From Budorcas taxicolor (Eukaryota; Chordata; Mammalia; Artiodactyla; Bovidae): 64,000 nt of DNA. Position numbers and translations under genes: made by a program. A model generated the notes under the pieces. The model made no database searches and was not told the origin of the DNA. It was given only the letters and a program-made list of their open reading frames with translations. The stretch covers positions 26,078,001 to 26,142,000 of the forward strand of contig NC_068922.1 in NCBI RefSeq assembly GCF_023091745.1. Direction: 5' to 3'. Of this stretch, positions 56,970 through 64,000 are shown in pieces. The number at the start of each line of letters is the position of its first letter. The first letter of the stretch is position 1.

Positions 56970-57186
56970 GGGCTTTCCAGGTGGCTTAGTGCTAGAGAAT
57001 CCACCTGCCAATGCACGAGACATGGGTTCAGTCTCTGGGTCGGGAAGATCCCCTAGAGAAGGAAATGGCAACTTTCTTCAGTATTCTTGCCTGGAGAATC
57101 CCATGGACAGAGGAGCCTGGTGAGCTATAGTCCATGGGGTTGCAAAACAGTCAGGCACAACTTAACGATTAAACAACAACAATAAT
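56970..57186 (+). mobile_element. Bov-tA SINE with perfect 10-bp target-site duplication
   Basis: Plus strand, GGCTTTCCAGGTGGCTTAGT to the AACAACAACAATAAT tail. ATGTCCAAGT is at 56960-56969 and 57187-57196. Confidence 0.96.
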
Positions 57187-57619
57187 ATGTCCAAGTACAT
57201 CCAAGTACTAGGGATTTTTTTCAAGTCAAGACTGTTGCAGAAAATATTGGTCATACAGTTGCTTTCTAAGTGAGTAAACAATTGGTCAAAACAATGAAAG
57301 AGGCAGTGAAGCTGGGTTGCCAAGCAGTCTGTTGAATTGCTCACATCCTTTGCACATAAATGCACCAGTTGTAATATTTCCAGATATTTATTTCTACAAA
57401 GTCTTACTTCACTTCATCTTTCTTGAGCTAGCAGTTCTGCCCAGGAAGGGAGAAAGCAGAGACAGCCTGTCCTGCCTGTAGAGGCTACAGCTGCTCCCTT
57501 TCTGAGTCCTGGCTAATTGTTTTGGCTCTTATCACTGAATTGCCCAGTGAAGGGGCCACTGGAACTACAATGACCTACATTCCCCAGTTCTTTGACATTT
57601 AAAAGTCTTCACTTAAAAA
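57187..57619. other. No gene or repeat recognised
   Basis: Unique-looking. Confidence 0.4.
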
Positions 57620-58390
57620 AATCCCTCAGGAAGACAGGAGTTGTGGTAGATATATACAATGGAATATTAGTCAGCCTTTAAAAAATGATGCCATTTGTAG
57701 CAACATGGATGGACCCAGATACTGTCATACTGAGTGAAGTAAGACAGAGAAGGAGAAATATCATAGGACATCCCTTATATGTGGAATCGAAAAAGAAATG
57801 TATCATTTGTAACTTATTTATAAAACTGAAAGAGACTCAGGGACTTAGAGAGCAAACTTATGGCTGCCAATGGTGGGAAGTTGGGGGGTTGCGGGTGGGG
57901 GGAGGATGGGGAGGAATAGTTAGGGAGTTTGGGATGGACATGTACACACTGCTATATTTAGAGTGGATAAGCAACAAGGAATTCCTGTATAGCACAGGGA
58001 ACTCTGCTCAATGCTATGTGGCAGCCTGCATGGGAGAGGAGTTTGGGGGAGAATGGATGCATGTATGGGGGCTTCCCAGGTAGCGCTAGTGGTAGAGAAC
58101 TTGCTTGCCAATGCAGGAGATGTAAGAGACATAGATTCTATCTCTGGGTCAGGAAGATCCTCTGGAGGAGGGCATGGCAACCCACTCCAGTATTGTTGCC
58201 TGGGAAATCCCATGGACAGAGGAACCTGGAGGGCTAGAGCCCGTAGGTTCGAGTCGGACATGACTGAAGTGACTTAGCATGCACATAGGCACAGAAACAT
58301 GTACATGTGTGGGTGAGTCCCTTCACTGTTCACCTTAAACTATCACAACATTGTTAATTACCCCAATATAAAATAAAAATTCCAAAAAAG
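57620..58390 (+). mobile_element. Ruminant L1 3' end, split by a SINE
   Basis: Plus strand. It covers the end of ORF2 and 3' UTR (TACAATGGAATATTAGTCAG, ATCCCTTATATGTGGAATCG, GGGGGGTTGCGGGTGGGGGG) and ends AATATAAAATAAAAATTCC. A Bov-tA sits at 58068-58283. This is an older L1 subfamily than the one at 15878, judged by sequence differences. Confidence 0.88.
58068..58283 (+). mobile_element. Bov-tA SINE within the L1 3' end
   Basis: Plus strand; GGGGCTTCCCAGGTAGCGCT to GACTGAAGTGACTTAGC. Flanks share ATGCAT/GCATGC-like ends; no clean duplication. Confidence 0.93.
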
Positions 58391-59934
58391 TCTTCAGTTC
58401 TATTTATTGGAAGAAAAAAAGTTCTGCTTTCTGACCATTCTCCCTATGGCTTGACCTTTGAATATTCTGAAGTCTGATCTAGCTTTTATTGGATAGAAAA
58501 ACACGTAACGACCAACAGCTGGTCACCACCCTGCCCTCCCCCTACCTCCGAAAGGACCAGGGATTCGTGTACTCACGTGGCTACAGCAAAATATTCATGC
58601 AATCTGCTCTCGAGGGCCTTTGGTTTTACTGTATCATCCATATTTTCAACAGAGGATGGCTTGAAATAAGGAAATCTGAGGCATAGCTTGGTAAAACCAC
58701 AGGAGTGAATTCCTGCAAATTCCTCCAGCAGCCCTCTCTGAATAGGCAGCCCCTACAGGCTTTAGCAGATGAAACACAGAATTCACAACCCAGGAATACA
58801 GAAACAGTGTATGTATTTTTTGCTTGTTTGCATGTAAAGTATCTGTGTGTTCATCAGGCTTTCTAAGGCAGGTATTCTTTTTTTCCACAAAATGGGAATG
58901 TCAAAATGTCATAGCCAAGTACAGATGTTTTTAGAAAACCATCCATGGATACAAGGGGGAAATTAGCATTCAAGTCACGATGGCAAGCAGTTTATTCTGG
59001 AGTTCATTCTGAGGAGGTAATGACTAGGAAAATGACAAAGAAAACTGTTACTGACCATTAGTGAGCAATCACTCTGTCATATTACTGAGATAATTTAGAT
59101 AAATGCGGGGTTTTGCTGTCTCCCAGGGAGACCAGCGGCTGATATCTTTGAGAACAGCAGCCCTCTTAAAGGCTGCTTTTAACAAATGTATTTTTTCATC
59201 AGGCAGATGTAAAATAGCCATGTCTGTGCTTGTCCGTGGGATGTAGTAATAGCTCATTTTAAAAATTTGTTTAAAAAAAAAAAACAAAAATCCCCCCCAA
59301 AACTCTGTCTGTTCTCTGTTTGGTGCCCAGGTTGACATGCTGTCATCCCCTGCAAAGGGTTTTCAGCCGCTGTGGAAAGCAGTGTTTGGAAACATAAGGT
59401 ATTTAATAAATCAATGCTAAGCCTACCATATTTTTGTTCAATTGACTTCTATTATTTTAGCAGCTGCTAATTATGCGCTGTTGATATTTGGAGGTCGGGA
59501 ACAGATTTCTCTGTTCCATCTGGGTGATCTCCTGTCTCCAGAATAGACTTTCCCCCACCCGAATGCTATGGGAGTTTGGCTGCTGTATTTTGAGGGCAGT
59601 GATCATATCAACGCAAAATGAGTAGACAGAAAGGACAAGATGAAATTTACCTAGTGTTGGTCACAAAATAGTTCATTTTATCGTGATGTCAGAGGCCTGT
59701 GTCTGGTGCCACCCATGTCATTTAGTGCTAAGAGGAAAACAGGAGGGACTCTGTCCATTTTTATAGTGAGAAATTGGCATGTGAATTCTGAGACTATTTT
59801 AGCTGAAGAAAATACTGAGAAAAACCAACCACAGCCTATTTTCTATTTATTAGGAATTTACAGGAACTGTATTGGCTGTGGAACCCAGCTTTTATTTGTA
59901 GTGGGGTGATGTAGGACAGGAAAGAGAGGCTGCG
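58391..59934. other. Repeat-poor stretch, no gene seen
   Basis: About 1.5 kb without recognised repeats except an A-run at 59273-59284. The 59380-59480 part has TAATTA and CAGCTG motifs in AT-rich sequence; see findings. Confidence 0.45.
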
Positions 59935-60090
59935 TATGGGGCTCAGAGTCAGTTACTTCTCTGTACTAGCTGCTCCAATGAAAAATTTTCTAAAATGTTG
60001 TTTCCTCACATATAAGAAGGAGGTGAAATAACTTGTTTTTAGGACTGTCATGAGAATGACATAAGATAATGAATATATAACTATGATGAT
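59935..60090 (+). repeat. MIR-like ancient SINE
   Basis: Plus strand. AGTCAGTTACTTCTCTGTAC, GTTTCCTCACATATAAGAAG and AGGACTGTCATGAGAATGAC follow MIR order. Confidence 0.65.
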
Positions 60091-60121
60091 GATGGTTTTT
60101 TAAAAAATATATATTTTTGGT

Positions 60122-60316
60122 GTGGACCGTTTTTAAAGTCTTTATTGAATTTGTTACAATATTGCTTCTGTTTTATGTTTTGGGGGTTTTTGTCCTGAGG
60201 CATGTGGGATTTAGCTCCCCAACCAGGGATTGAATGTCATCTCCTGTGTTGGAAGGCAAACAGATGTCATCTGTTGGAAGGCAAAGTCCTGACCCCTGGA
60301 TCCCCAGGAAGCCCTG
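60122..60316 (-). mobile_element. CHR-type SINE with a short internal duplication
   Basis: Minus strand (TTTTTAAAGTCTTTATTGAA ... CCCAGGAAGCC). The segment ATGTCATCTCCTGTGTTGGA (60233 on) is largely repeated at about 60264-60285, a local tandem duplication of 22-28 bp. Confidence 0.88.
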
Positions 60317-60686
60317 ATGATGATTTTTAAAATGCCATATCCACCTTGAAGTAAGCAAAGGTGCTTTTACTATGATGCAGTGTCTGAGGATACTAGACAG
60401 ACTCCTTCTACTTGCTTGTCCTAAGATACAGGGAGGCAAAGAGCTGCATGGAAATTCTAATAATTAGCCTTCACGCTCTTTATCAACTACTTTGCTTTGT
60501 CCTTACACATGGGTGTTTTGTTTTTATTTTAACATGCTAATTAATTAATTGAAATGCTTGCTAAGAACAGTGGCTGCCTTGCTGCTGAAGCCTGGGCAGT
60601 GGGCCTGCTGTTGAGAGGGGCCTACGAGGGGTCCACTGTGTATTTAGGCCTGGCCTGCCCACATTCTCTCCAGGCTCCGCCACTGC
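60317..60686. other. No gene or repeat recognised
   Basis: Short unique-looking interval. Confidence 0.4.
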
Positions 60687-61063
60687 CTTAGTGTTCTAGG
60701 GAAGCCATAGCAAAATACCACAGAGCGAGAGGGTTAAACAACAGAAACTTGTATTCTCACAGTTCTTGGAGACTAGGAGCCTAAGGTTCTAGCTAATTTG
60801 GTTTCTGCTGAGAGCTCTCTGTGGAGTTTGTCGATGCCCACGTTCTCACTGGGTCCTCACGTGGCCCTTCCTGGTACACAGATACTCTGCTCCTCTTCCC
60901 ATGGGGCCATTAGTCCTATTGGATTTGGGCCAATCCTTGCAACCTCCTTCAATCTTAATTACTTCCAAAACATTCCATATATCTCCATAAACCATCACAC
61001 TAGGGTTCAGGGCTTCTAGAGAGAAATTTCATGAGGGGGACACAATTAAGTCCCTAGCAGTCA
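60687..61063 (+). repeat. Ancient L1M-like interspersed repeat
   Basis: Starts TTAGTGTTCTAGGGAAGCCA; contains GGTTAAACAACAGAAACTTG and ACAGTTCTTGGAGACTAGGA; ends GGGGGACACAATTAAGTCCC. Same family as 5729 and 6806. Confidence 0.6.
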
Positions 61064-61384
61064 TCATCAAAGAGAAGCACATTTTCAGAGATCCCAAATT
61101 CTCACTGTTAAAAACTAGTGAGAAACTGTTAAGTAGAATAAAATGCAGGGAATTCCCACAGCCCTCCATGTCATAAATAGAGTTTTCCTTTACATAGGAG
61201 GAAAGTATTATGAAGATTCTAATTGCCTCATTCCTTTTAACAGAATATCTGATGATACCTTTGAGGATTTTAAACATATACTTGAGACTTGGTTTTTTAA
61301 AATCCTAATAAACACTCAGCCTGCTGGTTTAGAGCTGATGAGCTAAAGATCTTTGCCTTCAAAACAGATAAGGTAAAATTGTTC
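61064..61384. other. No gene or repeat recognised
   Basis: AT-rich interval with short open frames on both strands; none supported. Confidence 0.4.
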
Positions 61385-61515
61385 AATCCCGGTAGCACGT
61401 TAGAATCACCTGGAGAGTCTGTTTCTTTGTTTTGGTTTGTGTGCATGTGTGTTAAGTGCTGATTCCTGGACTCTTCCCCAGGTCACTTAAATCAGAATCT
61501 CTGGGGATGGGTGCT
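61385..61515 (+). repeat. MER5A-like hAT-Charlie DNA transposon remnant
   Basis: TAGCACGTTAGAATCACCTG, TCCCCAGGTCACTTAAATCA and GAATCTCTGGGGATGGGTGC resemble the MER5A non-autonomous family, with some inserted TG-rich sequence in the middle. Confidence 0.5.
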
Positions 61516-62304
61516 GGCTTTATTAGCTGTAAAAACCCTCCAGGGCATTTTAATTCACTATAAGAATTGAAGACAATAGATATGATTTCCTGTTTTGTCT
61601 CAATTGTTTTAGGGCCAGAATTTAATTTTGAAATAAAAATGTAATAAAATAAATGCATAATTACACCGGCATTCTGCACAAATAGCAACACTGCTGAAAC
61701 CAAACTGTTGGACTGCACAGTAATCACCTAAAATGCTCCTCTCCCAGCTGATGTATGAAAGTCTCTATTTAATATATAATGGGGTCCACAACCCACAGTA
61801 TCTGCAACTCACTCAGAATAAAAGCCCAGCTTCCCACAGTGGCTTAGGAGAGTTACACCCTCTTTGCTTTACGTCTGTGTCTGATGTCATCTCTCCTGCT
61901 CTCTGCCTGGCTGACTCTGCTTCAGCCGACTTACCTCCTTATTCTCTACGTTGTAGCCTTGCATCAGTGATTCTCTCCTCCTGGAAGGCTCTACCCCAGG
62001 CTGAGGTCCTCACATTTGTCCAGTCTTTTATTCAACTGATACCTTTCTAATGAGAGCTCCCCAATTACCCTATTGAGAACATGAAACCCACACTCACGTG
62101 TGTCCATGCATTTCCCACCCCTTTCGCCCATTCATTTTTTCAAAGCATTTCTCAGTGTCCCACACACTAGTTACTGTTTGTTGCATATTACTTGTCTCCT
62201 CCCACTACAACGTCTGCTCCATGAAGACAAGTGTCTTTATTCCACCGATGGGTCTTGTCTGGAAGGTACCTGGTACAAAGCAGCTATTCAGAACACTAGT
62301 TTTG
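61516..62304. other. No gene or repeat recognised
   Basis: Unique-looking; open frames at 61733-62050 and 62098-62409 lack domains, and the latter runs into a SINE. Confidence 0.4.
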
Positions 62305-62479
62305 CTTGTTTGTTTTTATTTGGCTATGCCGGGTCTTAGTTGCAGCACATGGGATCTTTGTTTCAGCATGCATGCTCTTGGTTGTGACATGCAGGATCTA
62401 GTTCCCTAACCAGGAATTGAACCTGGGCCCCCTGCACTGGGAGTGCAGAATCTTAACCACTGGATCACCAGAGAAGTCT
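62305..62479 (-). mobile_element. CHR-type SINE
   Basis: Minus strand (TTTATTTGGCTATGCCGGGT ... ACCACTGGATCACCAGAGAA). Confidence 0.9.
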
Positions 62480-62810
62480 CAGTACACCGGTGTTTAAATG
62501 AATGAATGAGACGCCTGCTGGTTTCCGCAGATAGGACCCACGGGCAGCCCTGTAAACTTTCAGGGCTCTAGACTCGAGACTTCTAGCCAAGCACCTTCGA
62601 CTACTTAGGCCTCATAGGGGAGGATGGAGGACAGACCCAAGCCCATAGTCATTCTAATCCTGTTTCCAGTATTCCACTGTCAATGGGGAGATAACGCTAA
62701 ATCCAACTACCCCAGAAGAAGGAAAACATTCATTCCACATTTTTAAAGCTATTCCACAATATCCTGGTGGCTCACTTATGACTGTTCAACATCTCAGTCT
62801 AGCTCTTTGA
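62480..62810. other. No gene or repeat recognised
   Basis: Short unique-looking interval. Confidence 0.4.
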
Positions 62811-63018
62811 GCTTCCCTGGTGACCTAGATGGTAAAGAATTCCCCTTCACTGCAGGAGACCTGGGTTTAATCCCTGGGTTGTGAAGATCCCTAGGGGAAG
62901 GGAATGGCTACCCACTCCAGTATTCTGGCCTAGAGAATTCCATGGACAGAGGAACCTGGCGGGCTACAGTTTGTGAGGTCACAAAGAGTCAGACATGACT
63001 GAATGACTTTCACTTTCA
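62811..63018 (+). mobile_element. Bov-tA SINE
   Basis: Plus strand; GCTTCCCTGGTGACCTAGAT to TGAATGACTTTCACTTTC. CTCTTTGA before and CTCGTTGA after may be a decayed target-site duplication. Confidence 0.93.
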
Positions 63019-63173
63019 ACTCGTTGAAGGACAAAGAAACTTTTCTCAAACAAAAAATTTTTAAGTCTTAGTACGAAGAGTAGAGCTAGTGGGTGAAGAA
63101 CGCCTGTGCTTATCCTTGACAGCTCTTAATCTGCCATTATTCAATGGGTAAAACTCCCATCAAAAGGGTCATT

Positions 63174-63648
63174 CAGTTCAGTTCACACACTCAGCCGTGT
63201 CCGACTCTTTGCGACCCCATGAATCGCAGCACATCAGGCCTCCCTGTCCATCACCAACTCCCGGAGTTCACTCAGACTCATGTCCATTGAGTTGGTGATG
63301 CCATCCAGCTGTCTCATCCTCCGTCGTCCCCTTTTCCTCCTGCCTCCAATCCCTCCCAGCATCAGAGTCTTTTCCAATGAGTCAACTCTTCGCATGAGGT
63401 GGCCAAAGTACTGGAGTTTCTGCTTTAGCGCCATTCCTTCCAAAGAACACAGGGACTGATCTCCTTTAGAATGGACTGGTTGGATCTCCTTGCAGTCCAA
63501 GCGACTCTCAAGAGTCTTCTCCAACACCGCAGTGCAAAAGCATCAATTCTTTGGTGCTCAGCCTTCTTCACAGTCCAACTCTCACATTCATACATGATTA
63601 CTGGAAAAACCATAGCCTTGACTAGATGGATCTTTGTTGGCAAAGTAA
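63174..63648 (-). mobile_element. BovB LINE, 3' fragment with probable target-site duplication
   Basis: Minus strand, 475 bp, tail AGTTCAGTTCACACACTCAG. Flanked by GGTCATT (63167-63173) and GGTTCATT (63649-63656). Its coding part still reads CWRRLLRVAWTARRSNQSIL on the minus strand, then changes frame near 63450. Confidence 0.92.
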
Positions 63649-64000
63649 GGTTCATTACTGAGCCTGATTTTAATACTGGGGAAAAATGCTATGGAGACAG
63701 CTAAATGTAAGCACCAACCCTCATTTCCCATCCTTTTGAATTCATAGCTCTTGTCTCACTTCCAGCCTCTGACGCACATCCCTGTCAAGAATCTACTCCA
63801 CAGAAACCCCTGGCTCAAGGCAGCACAATCTGTCCCCTCAGGAACACAAAGCAGACTCTGAACTGAACAGTTTGTTGTGTTTACTTTATCCTTTACCCAT
63901 CATCCTCATGAGGGCTTATCTTCAGGGAAGATAACGATATCAGAAACTCTAATTGGATCTTACCGGGGCTTTTCCAATTTCAGGGTGTGGTTTTAGGAGG
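63649..64000. other. No gene or repeat recognised
   Basis: Unique-looking to the end of the window. Confidence 0.4.

Noticed and set aside
1..64000. CRISPR array, operon or bacterial-type system
   Set aside because: Repeat content is vertebrate throughout; short regular direct repeats seen are microsatellites or LINE tails.
1..64000. Endogenous retrovirus
   Set aside because: I saw no LTR pair, primer-binding site or gag/pol/env motifs. The reverse transcriptases present are L1 and RTE (BovB) types.

Overview
This window is nuclear DNA from a ruminant, most likely a bovid. The evidence is the repeat content: RTE-class BovB LINEs ending in short AGTTC/ACTGA tandem tails, Bov-tA and BOV-A2 SINEs (BovB-derived bodies, with tRNA-Glu-like heads in Bov-tA), CHR-type tRNA-derived SINEs, and an artiodactyl-type L1. 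Cattle, sheep and goat cannot be told apart by eye. By rough manual count, about four-tenths of the window is recognisable repeat. No intact host protein-coding gene is visible, so it reads as intergenic or intronic DNA.

Layout. 0.7-3.2 kb: the longest BovB copy (minus strand). 4-14 kb: old repeats cut by younger SINEs and BovB tails, including SINE-in-SINE nests and an internally deleted BovB (12.9-13.3 kb). 14.5-23.2 kb: a mammalian-wide old L1 3' region that received first a truncated BovB and then a full-length 6.3 kb L1 (15.88-22.18 kb), whose two reading frames are complete in outline but inactivated. 24.7-27.1 kb: repeat-poor. 28.1-29.7 kb: another long BovB. 30-37 kb: sparse SINEs and a mariner-type hairpin. 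37.7-38.7 kb: a CpG-rich patch followed by a short stretch that looks like a real coding exon. 40.4-42.6 kb: a second old L1 3' region with three later insertions. 44.5-44.9 kb: a fossil mariner transposase. 46-64 kb: scattered SINEs, two more BovB copies (50.2-51.4 and 63.2-63.6 kb), one L1 3' end, and several long repeat-poor stretches.

How the parts interact. The LINEs are the autonomous elements. BovB supplied the tail sequence of the Bov-tA/BOV-A2 SINEs and presumably the machinery that copied them. Target-site duplications readable at many insertions allow insertion order to be worked out. Every LINE frame seen carries stops or frameshifts, several of them CGA-to-TGA changes expected from CpG decay, so nothing here looks mobile now.

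I found no sign of a new defence, biosynthetic or regulatory system. The items most worth checking are the candidate exon and CpG-rich patch at 37.7-38.7 kb, the BovB deletion chimera, the two insertions at the equivalent site of two old L1 copies, and the mariner fossil with D34D spacing. Family names are assigned from memory of the consensus sequences and were not verified by search.
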